NCBI GenBank assembly: GCA_009760855.2
Contig: WPIO01000371.1
Coordinates: forward strand, 1-64,000
Source of the DNA: Cristatella mucedo
Taxonomy: Eukaryota; Bryozoa; Phylactolaemata; Cristatellidae
Direction of reading: 5' to 3'
Length of the DNA: 64,000 nt
In this document: positions 49,758 through 61,147 of the stretch, in pieces
Layout: the number at the start of each line of letters is the position of its first letter
Numbering within the stretch: position 1 is the first letter of the stretch
Notes under the pieces: model-generated
The model's input: the letters and a program-made list of their open reading frames with translations, nothing else
The model's database searches: none
What the model was told of the DNA's origin: nothing
Program-made: the position numbers and the translations under genes

Positions 49758-51219
49758 CGCGGCAGATCGCGGAATATGTAGAAACTTCAAATCTGCATGT
49801 CGAGAGCGTGTAGCTGCTTGGCTGGCAGCAGAGTGCTGCACCTTGTTTAAAGCATTTCGCACGTAAATAACACGTTTCGCACGATTTCGCAGCAGATCGC
49901 GGAATATGTAGAAACTTCAAATCTGCATGTCGGAGCGTGTGCTTGCTGGCAGCAGAGTGCTGCACCTTGTTTAAAGCATTTCGCACGTAAACAACACGTT
50001 TCGCACCAGTTCGCAGCAGATCGCGGAATATGTAGAAACTTCAAATCTGCGTGTCGGAGCGTGCGCTGGCTGGCAGCAGAGTGCTGCACCTTGTTTAAAG
50101 CATTTCGCACGTAAATAACACGTTTCGCACCAGTTTCGCAGCAGATCGCGGAATATGTAGAAACTTCAAATCTGCATGTCGGAGCGTGTGCTTGCTGGCA
50201 GCAGAGTGCTGCACCTTGTTTAAAGCATTTCGCACGTAAATAACACGTTTCGCGCCAGTTTGCAGCAGATCGCGGAATATGTAGAAACTTCAAATCTGCA
50301 TGTCGGAGCGTGCGCTGGCTGGCAGCAGAGTGCTGCACCTTGTTTAAAGCATTTCGCACGTAAATAACACGTTTCGCACCAGTTCGCAGCAGATCGCGGA
50401 ATATGTAGAAACTTCAAATCTGCATGTCGGAGCGTGAGCTTGGTGGCAGCAGAGTGCTGCACCATGTTTAAAGCATTTCGCACGTAAATAACACGTTTCG
50501 CACGAGTTCGCAGCAGATCGCGGAATATAAAGAAACTTCAAATCTGCATGTCGGAGCGTGAGCTTGCTGGCAGCAGAGTGCTGCACCTTGTTTAAAGCAT
50601 TTCGCACGTAAATAACACGTTTCGCACCAGTTCGCAGCAGATCGCGGAATATGTAGAAACTTCAAATCTGCATGTCGGAGCGTGCGCTTGCTGGCAGCAG
50701 AGTGCTGCCCTTGTTTAAAGCATTTCGCACGTAAATAACACGTTTCGCACGAGTTCGCAGCAGATCGCGGAATATGTAGAAACTTCAAATCTGCATGTCG
50801 GAGCGTGAGCTGGCTGGCAGCAGAGTGCTGCACCTTGTTTAAAGCATTTCGCACGTAAATAACACGTTTTTCGCACCGAGTTCGCAGCAGATCGCGGAAT
50901 ATGTAGAAACTTCAAATCTGCATGTCGGAGCGTGAGCTTGCTGGCAGCAGAGTGCTGCACCTTGTTTAAAGCATTTCGCACGTAAATAACACGTTTCGCA
51001 CGAGTTTCGCAGGAGATCGCGGAATATGTAGAAACTTCAAATCTGCATGTCGGAGCGTGTGCTTGCTGGCAGCAGAGTGCTGCACCTTGTTTAAAGCATT
51101 TCGCACGTAAATAACACGTTTCGCTACAGTTTGCAGCAGATCGCGGAATATGTAGAAACTTCAAATCTGCATGTCGGAGCGTGCGCTTGCTGGCAGCAGA
51201 GTGCTGCACCTTGTTTAAA

Positions 51220-51328
51220 GCATTTCGCACGTAAATAACACGTTTCGCACGAGTTCGCGGCAGATCGCGGAATATGTAGAAACTTCAAATCTGCATGTCG
51301 GAGCGTGTGGTGGCTTGCAGCAGAGTGC
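51220..51328 (+). repeat. Truncated relic of block unit 4
   Basis: It has GTGTGGTGGCTTGCAG and GTGCTT (51306-51330), the signature of the fourth unit of the six-unit block, but the following CACCTTGTTTAAAGC is deleted so that GTGCTT runs straight into ATTTCGCACG. It lacks the C55 and G64 changes, so it is probably a mosaic. Confidence 0.7.
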
Positions 51329-51832
51329 TTATTTCGCACGTAAATAACACGTTTCGCACGAGTTCGCAGCAGATCGCGGAATATGTAGAAACTTCAAATC
51401 TGCATGTCGGAGCGTGAGCTTGCTGGCAGCAGAGTGCTGCACCTTGTTTAAAGCATTTCGCACGTAAATAACACGTTTCGCACCAGTTCGCAGCAGATCG
51501 CGGATATTGTAGAAACTTCAAATCTGCATTTCGGAGCGTGTGCTTGCTGGCAGCAGAGTGCTGCACCTTGTTTAAAGCATTTCGCACGTAAATAACACGT
51601 TTTTTCGCACCAAGTTTCGCAGCAGATCGCGGAATATGTAGAAACTTCCGATCTGCATGTCGGAGCGTGAGCTGCTGGCTGGCAGCAGAGTGCTGCACCT
51701 TGTTTAAAGCATTTCGCACGTAAATAACACGTTTCGCACGAGTTCGCAGCAGATCGCGGAATATGTAGAAACTTCAAATCTGCATGTCGGAGCGTGTGCT
51801 GGCTTGCAGCAGAGTGCTGCACCTTGTTTAAA

Positions 51833-51956
51833 GCATTTCGCACGTAAATAACACGTTTCGCACCAGTTCGCAGCAGATCGCGAAATCTGTAGAATGTTCA
51901 AATCTGCATGTCGGAGCGTGTGCTGGCTTGCAGCAGAGTGCTGCACCTTGTTTAAA
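51833..51956 (+). repeat. Rare-variant unit shared with 22436-22559
   Basis: It contains GCGAAATCTGTAGAATGTTC from 51880 and GGCTTGCAG, exactly as in the twin within block E, but the units that follow are ordinary ones and not the rest of the block. Confidence 0.75.
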
Positions 51957-54318
51957 GCATTTCGCACGTAAATAACACGTTTCGCACCAGTTCGCAGCAG
52001 ATCGCGGAATATGTAGAAACTTCAAATCTGCATGTCGGAGCGTGCGCTTGCTGGCAGCAGAGTGCTGCACCTTGTTTAAAGCATTTCGCACGTAAATAAC
52101 ACGTTTCGCACCAGTTCGCAGCAGATCGCGGAAATGTGTAGAAACTTCAAATCTGCATGTCGGAGCGTGAGCTTGCTGGCAGCAGAGTGCTGCACCTTGT
52201 TTAAAGCATTTCGCACGTAAATAACACGTTTCGCACCAGTTCGCAGCAGATCGCGGAATATGTAGAAACTTCAAATCTGCATGTCGGAGCGTGCGCTTGC
52301 TGGCAGCAGAGTGCTGCACCTTGTTTAAAGCATTTCGCACGTAAATAACACGTTTCGCTCCAGTTTGCAGCAGATCGCGGAATATGTAGAAACTTCAAAT
52401 CTGCGTGTCGGAGCGTGAGCTTGCTGGCAGCAGAGTGCTGCACCTTGTTTAAAGCATTTCGCACGTAAATAACACGTTTCGCACGAGTTCGCAGCAGATC
52501 GCGGAATATGTAGAAACTTCAAATCTGCATGTCGGAGCGTGAGCTTGCTGGCAGCAGAGTGCTGCACCTTGTTTAAAGCATTTCGCACGTAAATAACACG
52601 TTTCGCACCAGTTTGCAGCAGATCGCGGAATATGTAGAAACTTCAAAATCTGCATGTCGGAGCGTGTGCTTGCTGGCAGCAGAGTGCTGCACCTTGTTTA
52701 AAGCATTTCGCACGTAAATAACACGTTTCGCTCCAGTTCGCAGCAGATCGCGGAATATGTAGAAACTTCAAATCTGCATGTCGGAGCGTGAGCTTGCTGG
52801 CAGCAGAGTGCTGCACCTTGTTTAAAGCATTTCGCACGTAACTAACACGTTTTCGCACAAGTTCGAAGCAGATCGCGGAATATGTCAAAACTTCAAATCT
52901 GCATGTCGGAGCGTGTGCTTGCTGGCAGCAGAGTGCTGCAACTTGTTTAAAGCATTTCGCACGTAAATAACACGTTTCGCACCAGTTCGCAGCAGATCGC
53001 GGAATATGTAGAAACTTCAAATCTGCATGTCGGAGCGTGTGCTGGCTTGCAGCAGAGTGCTGCACCTTGTTTAAAGCATTTCGCACGTAAATAACACGTT
53101 TCGCACCAGTTTCGCAGCAGATCGCGGAATATGTAGAAACTTCAAATCTGCATGTCGGAGCGTGAGCTTGCTGGCAGCAGAGTGCTGCACCTTGTTTAAA
53201 GCATTTCGCACGTAAATAACACGTTTCGCACGAGTTCGCAGCAGATCGCGGAATATGTAGAAAGTTCAAATCTGCATGTCGGAGCGTGTGCTGGCTGGCA
53301 GCAGAGTGCTGCACCTTGTTTAAAGCATTTCGCACGTAAATAACACGTTTCGCACCAGTTTCGCAGCAGATCGCGGAATATGTAGAAACTTCAAATCTGC
53401 ATGTCGGAGCGTGAGCTTGCTGGCAGCAGAGTGCTGCACCTTGTTTAAAGCATTTCGCACGTAAATAACACGTTTCGCACGAGTTTGCAGCAGATCGCGG
53501 AATATGTAGAAACTTCAAATCTGCATGTCCGAGCGTGTGCTGGCTGGCAGCAGAGTGCTGCACCTTGTTTAAAGCATTTCGCACGTAAATAACACGTTTC
53601 GCACCAGTTCGCAGCAGATCGCGGAATATGTAGAAACTTCAAATCTGCATGTCGGAGCGTGTGCTTGCTGGCAGCAGAGTGCTGCACCTTGTTTAAAGCA
53701 TTTCGCACGTAAATAACACGTTTCGCACCAAATCGCAGCAGATCGCGGAATATGTAGAAACTTCAAATCTGCATGTCGGAGCGTGAGCTGGCTGGCAGCA
53801 GAGTGCTGCACCTTGTTTAAAGCATTTCGCACGTAAATAACACGTTTCGCACGAGTTCGCAGCAGATCGCGGAATATGTAGAAACTTCAAATCTGCATGT
53901 CGGAGCGTGAGCTTGCTGGCAGCAGAGTGCTGCACCTTGTTTAAAGCATTTCGCACGTAAATAACACGTTTCGCACCAGTTTGCAGCAGATCGCGGAATA
54001 TGTAGAAACTTCAAATCTGCATGTCGGAGCGTGAGCTTGCTGGCAGCAGAGTGCTGCACCTTGTTTAAAGCATTTCGCACGTAAATAACACGTTTCGCAC
54101 CAGTTTCGCAGCAGATCGCGGAATATGTAGAAACTTCAAATCTGCATGTCGGAGCGTGAGCTTGCTGGCAGCAGAGTGCTGCACCTTGTTTAAAGCATTT
54201 CGCACGTAAATAACACGTTTCGCACCAGTTTGCAGCAGATCGCGGAATATGTAGAAACTTCAAATCTGCATGTCGGAGCGTGAGCTTGCTGGCAGCAGAG
54301 TGCTGCACCTTGTTTAAA

Positions 54319-54416
54319 GCATTTCGATCGCAGCAGATCGCGGAATATGTAGAAACTTCAAATCTGCATGTCGGAGCGTGAGCTTGCTGGCAGCAGAGTG
54401 CTGCACCTTGTTTAAA
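54319..54416 (+). repeat. Satellite unit with 26-bp deletion
   Basis: GCATTTCG is joined to ATCGCAGCAG (54319-54336), losing the CACGTAAATAACACGTTTCG part. The right breakpoint is at the same unit position as in the truncated units at 10417 and 32515. Confidence 0.8.
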
Positions 54417-55039
54417 GCATTTCGCACGTAAATAACACGTTTCGCACGAGTTCGCAGCAGATCGCGGAATATGTAGAAACTTCAAATCTGCATGTCGGAG
54501 CGTGTGCTTGCTGGCAGCAGAGTGCTGCACCTTGTTTAAAGCATTTCGCACGTAAATAACACGTTTCGCACCAGTTTGCAGCAGATCGCGGAATATGTAG
54601 AAACTTCAAATCTGCATGTCGGAGCGTGAGCTTGCTGGCAGCAGAGTGCTGCACCTTGTTTAAAAGCATTTCGCACGTAAATAACACGTTTCGCACCAGT
54701 TTCGCAGCAGATCGCGGAATATGTAGAAACTTCAAATCTGCATGTCGGAGCGTGAGCTTGCTGGCAGCAGAGTGCTGCACCTTGTTTAAAGCATTTCGCA
54801 CGTAAATAACACGTTTCGCACGAGTTTCGCAGCAGATCGCGGAATATGTAGAAACTTCAAATCTGCATGTCGGAGCGTGAGCTTGCTGGCAGCAGAGTGC
54901 TGCACCTTGTTTAAAGCATTTCGCACGTAAATAACACGTTTCGCACCAGTTTGCAGCAGATCGCGGAATATGTAGAAACTTCAAATCTGCATGTCGGAGC
55001 GTGTGCTTGCTTGCAGCAGAGTGCTGCACCTTGTTTAAA

Positions 55040-55163
55040 GCATTTCGCACGTAAATAACACGTTTCGCACAAGTTCGAAGCAGATCGCGGAATATGTCGA
55101 AACTTCAAATCTGCATGTCGGAGCGTGTGCTTGCTCGCAGCAGAGTGCTGCACCTTGTTTAAA
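55040..55163 (+). repeat. CAAGTTCGAAGC / GTCGAAAC unit (right copy)
   Basis: This is the same marker pair as units 1325 and 27287; like the edge copy it also has TGCTCGCAGC. The unit before it has GCTTGCTTGCAG, as does the unit before 27287, so the shared piece is at least two units long between those two copies. Confidence 0.7.
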
Positions 55164-55661
55164 GCATTTCGCACGTAAACAACACGTTTCGCACCAGTTC
55201 GCAGCAGATCGCGGAATATGTAGAAACTTCAAATCTGCATGTCGGAGCGTGCGCTTGCTGGCAGCAGAGTGCTGCACCTTGTTTAAAGCATTTCGCACGT
55301 AAATAACACGTTTCGCACGAGTTTGCAGCAGATCGCGGAATATGTAGAAACTTCAAATCTGCATGTCGGAGCGTGCGCTGGCTGGCAGCAGAGTGCTGCA
55401 CCTTGTTTAAAGCATTTCGCACGTAAATAACACGTTTCGCACCAGTTTGCAGCAGATCGCGGAATATGTAGAAACTTCAAATCTGCATGTCGGAGCGTGT
55501 GCTGGCTTGCAGCAGAGTGCTGCACCTTGTTTAAAGCATTTCGCACGTAAATAACACGTTTCGCACGAGGGCTCGCAGCAGATCGCGGAATATGTAGAAA
55601 CTTCAAATCTGCATGTCGGAGCGTGAGCTTGCTGGCAGCAGAGTGCTGCACCTTGTTTAAA

Positions 55662-56284
55662 GCATTTCGCACGTAAATAACACGTTTTTCGCACAGTTTC
55701 GCAGCAGATCGCAGAATATGTAGAAACATCAAATCAGCGTGTCGAAGCGTAGCCTGGCTGGCAGCAGAGTGCTGCACCTTGTTTAAAGCATTTCGCACGT
55801 AAATAACACGTTTCGAATCCAGTTTGCAGCAGATGGCGGTATATGTAGAAACTTCAAATCTGCATGTCGGAGCTTGGGCTGGCTGGCAGCAGAGTGCTGC
55901 ACCATGTTTAAAGCATTTCGCACGTAAATAACACGTTTCGCACGAGTTCGCAGCAGATCGCGGAATATGTAGAAACTTCAAATCTGCATGTCGGAGCGTG
56001 TGCTTGCTGGCAGTAGAGTGCTGCACCTTGTTTAAAGCATTTCGCATGTAAACAACCCGTTTCGCACGACTTCCCAGCAAATCGCGGAATATGTAGAAAC
56101 GTCAAATCTGCATGTCGGAGCATGTGCTTGCTGGCAGTAGAGTGCTGCACCTTGTTTAAAGCATTTCGCACGTAAATAACACGTTTCGCACGAGTTCGCA
56201 GCAGATCCCGGATTATCTAGAAACTTCAAATCTGCATGTCGGAGCGTGTGCTGGCTGGCAGCAGAGTGCTGCACCTTGAATAAA
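55662..56284 (+). repeat. Cluster of five diverged units
   Basis: Successive units carry unusual changes: CGTTTTTCGCACAGTTTCG, GCAGAATATG, AAACATC and GCGTGTCGAAGCG (first); TTTCGAATCCAG, AGATGGCGGTATATG and GGAGCTTGGGC (second); GGCAGTAG (third); GCATGTAAACAACCCG, CACGACTTCCCAGCAAATCG and GGAGCATGTGC (fourth); AGATCCCGGATTATCTAG and CCTTGAATAAAGC (fifth). Neighbouring units on both sides are much closer to consensus. It is an island of older or less homogenised units inside the array. Confidence 0.75.
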
Positions 56285-58620
56285 GCATTTCGCACGTAAA
56301 TAACACGTTTCGCACGAGTTTCGCAGCAGATCGCGGAATATCTAGAAACTTCAAATCTGCATGTCGGAGCGTGTGCTTGCTGGCAGCAGAGTGCTGCACC
56401 TTGTTTAAAGCATTTCGCACGTAAATAACACGTTTCGCACGAGTTTGCAGCAGATCGCGGAATATGTAGAAACTTCAAATCTGCATGTCGGAGCGTGAGC
56501 TTGCTGGCAGCAGAGTGCTGCACCTTGTTTAAAGCATTTCGCACGTAAATAACACTTTTCGCACCAGTTTGCAGCAGATCGCGGAATATGTAGAAACTTC
56601 AAATCTGCATGTCGGAGCGTGAGCTTGCTGGCAGCAGAGTGCTGCACCTTGTTTAAAGCATTTCGCACGTAAATAACACGTTTCGCACCAGTTTGCAGCA
56701 GATCGCGGAATATGTAGAAACTTCAAATCTGCATGTCGGAGCGTGTGCTTGGCTGGCAGCAGAGTGCTGCACCTTGTTTAAAGCATTTCGCACGTAAATA
56801 ACACGTTTTCGCTCCAGTTCGCAGCAGATCGCGGAATATGTAGAAACTTCAAGTCTGCATGTCGTAGCGTACTTTGCTGGCAGCAGAGTGCTGCACCTTG
56901 TTTAAAGCATTTCGCACGTAAATAACACGTTTCGCACGAGTTTGCAGCAGATCGCGGAATATGTAGAAACTTCAAATCTGCATGTCGGAGCGTGTGCTTG
57001 CTGGCAGCAGAGTGCTGCACCTTGTTTAAAGCATTTCGCACGTAAATAACACGTTTCGCACGAGTTCGCAGCAGATCGCGGAATATGTAGAAACTTCAAA
57101 TCTGCATGTCGGAGCGTGTGCTGGCTTGCAGCAGAGTGCTGCACCTTGTTTAAAGCATTTCGCACGTAAATAACACGTTTCGCACCAGTTCGCAGCAGAT
57201 CGCGGAATATGTAGAAACTTCAAATCTGCATGTCGGAGCGTGTGCTTGCTGGCAGCAGAGTGCTGCACCTTGTTTAAAGCATTTCGCACGTAAATAACAC
57301 GTTTCGCTACAGTTTCGCAGCAGATCGCGGAATATGTAGAAACTTCAAATCTGCATGTCGGAGCGTGTGCTGGCTGGCAGCAGAGTGCTGCACCTTGTTT
57401 AAAGCATTTCGCACGTAAATAACACGTTTCGCACGAGTTCGCAGCAGATCGCGGAATATGTAGAAACTTCAAATCTGCATGTCGGAGCGTGAGCTTGCTG
57501 GCAGCAGAGTGCTGCACCTTGTTTAAAGCATTTCGCACGTAAATAACACGTTTCGCACGAGTTCGCAGCAGATCGCGGAATATGTAGAAACTTCAAATCT
57601 GCATGTCGGAGCGTGCGCTTGCTGGCAGCAGAGTGCTGCACCTTGTTTAAAGCATTTCGCACGTAAATAACACGTTTTTCGCACGAGTTCGCAGCAGATC
57701 GCGGAATATGTAGAAACTTCAAATCTGCATGTCGGAGCGTGAGCTTGCTGGCAGCAGAGTGCTGCACCTTGTTTAAAGCATTTCGCACGTAAATAACACG
57801 TTTCGCACGAGTTCGCAGCAGATCGCGGAATCTGTAGAAAGTTCAAATCTGCATGTCGGAGCGTGTGCTGGCTTGCAGCAGAGTGCTGCACCTTGTTTAA
57901 AGCATTTCGCACGTAAATAACACGTTTCGCACCAGTTTCCAGCAGATCGCGGAATATGTAGAAACTTCAAATCTGCATGTCGGAGCGTGTGCTGGCTGGC
58001 AGCAGAGTGCTGCACCTTCTTTAAAGCATTTCGCACGTAAATAACACGTTTCGCACGATTTGCAGCAGATCGCGGAATATGTAGAAACTTCAAATCTGCA
58101 TGTCGGAGCGTGAGCTGGCTGGCAGCAGAGTGCTGCACCTTGTTTAAAGCATTTCGCACGTAAATAAACGTTTCGCACACAGTTCGCAGCAGATCGCGGA
58201 ATATGTAAAAACTTCAAATCTGCATGTCGGAGCGCGTGTGCTGGCTGGCAGCAGAGTGCTGCACCTTGTTAAAAGCATTTCGCACGTAAATAACACGTTT
58301 CGCACGAGTTCGCAGCAGATCGCGGAATATGTAGAAACTTCAAATCTGCATGTCGGAGCGTGCGCTTGCTGGCAGCAGCAGAGTGCTGCACCTTGTTTAA
58401 AGCATTTCGCACGTAAATAACACGTTTCGCACCGAGTTCGCAGCAGATCGCGGAATATGTAGAAACTTCAAATCTGCATGTCGGAGAGCGTGCCCTGGCT
58501 GGCAGCAGAGTGCTGCACCTTGTTTAAAGCATTTCGCACGTAAATAACACGTTTCGCACGAGTTCGCAGCAGATCGCGGAATATGTAGAAACTTCAAATC
58601 TGCATGTCGGAGCGTGAGCT

Positions 58621-58775
58621 TGCTGGCAGCAATGTCCTGCACTTGTTTAAAGCATTTCGCACGTAAATAACACGTTTCGCACGAGTTCGCAGCAGATCGC
58701 GGAATATGTAGAAACTTCAAATCTACATTTCAGAGCGTACGCTTGCTGGCAGCAGAGTGCTGCACCTTGTTTAAA
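58621..58775 (+). repeat. Diverged unit end and following unit
   Basis: AGCAATGTCCTGCACTTG (58628-58645) breaks the otherwise invariant dyad, and the next unit has CTACATTTCAGAGCGTACG (58722-58740). Confidence 0.65.
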
Positions 58776-59899
58776 GCATTTCGCACGTAAATAACACGTT
58801 TCGCACCAGTTCGCAGCAGATCGCGGAATATGTAGAAACTTCAAATCTGCATGTCGGAGCGTGTGCTGGCTGGCAGCAGAGTGCTGCACCTTGTTTAAAG
58901 CATTTCGCACGTAAATAACACGTTTCGCACGAGTTCGCAGCAGATTGCGGAATATGTAGAAACTTCAAATCTGCATGTCGGAGCGTGTGCTGGCTGGCAG
59001 CAGAGTGCTGCACCTTGTTTAAAGCATTTCGCACGTAAATAACACGTTTCGCACGAGTTCGCAGCAGATCGCGGAATATGTAGAGACTTCAAATCTGCAT
59101 GTCGGAGCGTGTGCTTGCTCGCAGCATAGTGCTGCACCTTGTTTAAAGCATTTCGCACGTAAACAACACGTTTCGCACCAGTTCGCAGCAGATCGCGGAA
59201 TATGTAGAAACTTCAAATCTGCATGTCGGAGCGTGCGCGTGCTGGCAGCAGAGTGCTGCACCTTGCTTAAAGCATTTCGCACGTAAATAACACGTTTTGC
59301 ACAAGTTTCGCAGCAGATCGCGGAATATGTAGAAAACTTCAAATCTGCATGTCGGAGCGTGTGCTGGCTGCTGGCAGCAGAGTGCTGCACCTTGTTTAAA
59401 GCATTTCGCACGTAAATAACACGTTTCGCACGAGTTCGCAGCAGATCGCGGAATATGTAGAAACTTCAAATCTGCATGTCGGAGCGTGAGCTTGCTGGCA
59501 GCAGAGTGCTGCACCTTGTTTAAAGCATTTCGCACGTAAATAACACGTTTCGCTCGCACGAGTTCGCGGCAGATCGCGGAATATGTAGAAACTTCAAATC
59601 TGCATGTCGGAGCGTGAGCTTGCTGGCAGCAGAGTGCTGCACATGTTTAAAGCATTTCGCACGTAAACAACACGTTTCGCACGAGTTCGCAGCAGATCGC
59701 GGAATATGTAGAAACTTCAAATCTGCATGTCGGAGCGTGCGCTTGCTGGCAGCAGAGTGCTGCACCTTGTTTAAAGCATTTCGCACGTAAATAACACGTT
59801 TCGCACGAGTTCGCAGCAGATCGCGGAATATGTAGAAACTTCAAATCTGCATGTCGGAGCGTGTGCTGGCTGGCAGCAGAGTGCTGCCCCTTGTTTTGA

Positions 59900-60271
59900 G
59901 CATTTCGCACTTGAATATCACATTTCGCACGAGTTCGCATCAGATCTCGGAATATGTAGAAACTTCAAATCTGCATGTCGGAGCGTGTGCTGGCTGGCAG
60001 CAGAGTGCTGCACCATGTTTAAAGCATTTCGCACGTAAATAACACGTTTCGCACGAGTTCGCAGCAGATCGCGGAATATGTAGAAACTTCAAATCTGCAT
60101 GTCGGAGCGTGCGCTTGCTGGCAGCAGAGTGCTGCACCTTGTTTAAAGCATTTCGCACGTAAATAACACGATTCGCACAAAATGCAGCAAATCACAGAAT
60201 ATGTAGAAACTTGAAATCTGCATGTCGGAGCGTGTGCTGGCTGGCAGCAGAGTGCTGCACCTTGTTTTAAG
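59900..60271 (+). repeat. Three-unit diverged stretch
   Basis: The first unit (59900) has GAGCATTTCGCACTTGAATA, TCACATTTCG, TCGCATCAGATCTCGG; the second (60024) is ordinary; the third (60148) has CACGATTCGCACAAAATGC, AGCAAATCACAGAATATG and CTTGAAATCTGC and ends GTTTTAAGGC. It belongs to the generally more variable right part of the window. Confidence 0.7.
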
Positions 60272-61023
60272 GCATTTCGCACGTAAATAACACGTTTCGC
60301 ACCATTTCGCAGCAGGTCGCGGAATATGTAGAAACTTCAAATCTGCATGTCGGAGCGTGCGCTGGCTGGCAGCAGAGTGCTGCACCTTGTTTAAAGCATT
60401 TCGCACGTAAATAAACACTTTTCGCACGAGTTCGCAGCAGATCGCGGAATATGTAGAAACTTCAAATCTGCATGTCGGAGCGTGAGCTTGCTGGCAGCAG
60501 AGTGCTGCACCTTGTTTAAAGCATTTCGCACGTAAATAACACGTTTCGCACTAGTTTCCAGCGGAGCAGATCGCGGAATATGTAGAAACTTCAAATCTGC
60601 ATGTCGGAGCGTGCGCTTGCTGGCAGCAGAGTGCTGCACCTTGTTTAAAGCATTTCGCACGTAAATAACACGTTTCGCACCAGTTCGCAGCAGATCGCGG
60701 AATATGTAGAAACTTCAAATCTGCATGTCGGAGCGTGTGCTTGCTGGCAGCAGAGTGCTGCACCTTGTTTAAAGCATTTCGCACGTAAATAACACGTTTC
60801 GCACCAGTTCGCAGCAGATCGCGGAATATGTAGAAACTTCAAATCTGCATGTCGGAGCGTGGGCTTGCTGGCAGCAGAGTGCTGCACCTTGTTTAAAGCA
60901 TTTCGCACGTAAATAACACGTTTCGCACGAGTTTTCGCAGCAGATCGCGGAATATGTAGAAACTTCAAATCTGCATGTCGGAGCGTGAGCTTGCTGGCAG
61001 CAGAGTGCTGCACCTTGTTTAAA

Positions 61024-61147
61024 GCATTTCGCACGTAAATAACACGTTTCGCACGAGTTCGCAGCAGATCGCGGATTATCTAGAAACTTCAAATCTGCAT
61101 GTCGGAGCGTGCGCTGGCTGGCAGCAGAGTGCTGCACCTTGAATAAA
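61024..61147 (+). repeat. GGATTATCTAG / CCTTGAATAAAGC unit
   Basis: This is the same pair of rare changes as the unit at 56161-56284, 4,863 bp away, including the loss of the TTTAAA site (AATAAA). The two copies differ at AGATCG against AGATCC and at GCGC against GTGC. Confidence 0.75.

Larger units (their letters stand above)
23055..55661 (+). repeat. Long homogeneous interior of the array
   Basis: About 260 units, most of them differing only at the common polymorphic sites. Insertions cluster in two places of the unit: the CACCAGTTCGC spacer (for example CACACCAG at 23581, CAGTTTTCGC at 28073, CGCGAACCAG at 48750) and the GCGTGAGCTTGCTGG segment (GTGTGTGCTGCTGG at 27991, GTGTGTAGTTGCTTGC at 42376, GTGCTTGCTTGC at 48433). 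Truncated, diverged and block-related units inside it are listed separately. Nothing other than satellite is present. Confidence 0.9.
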
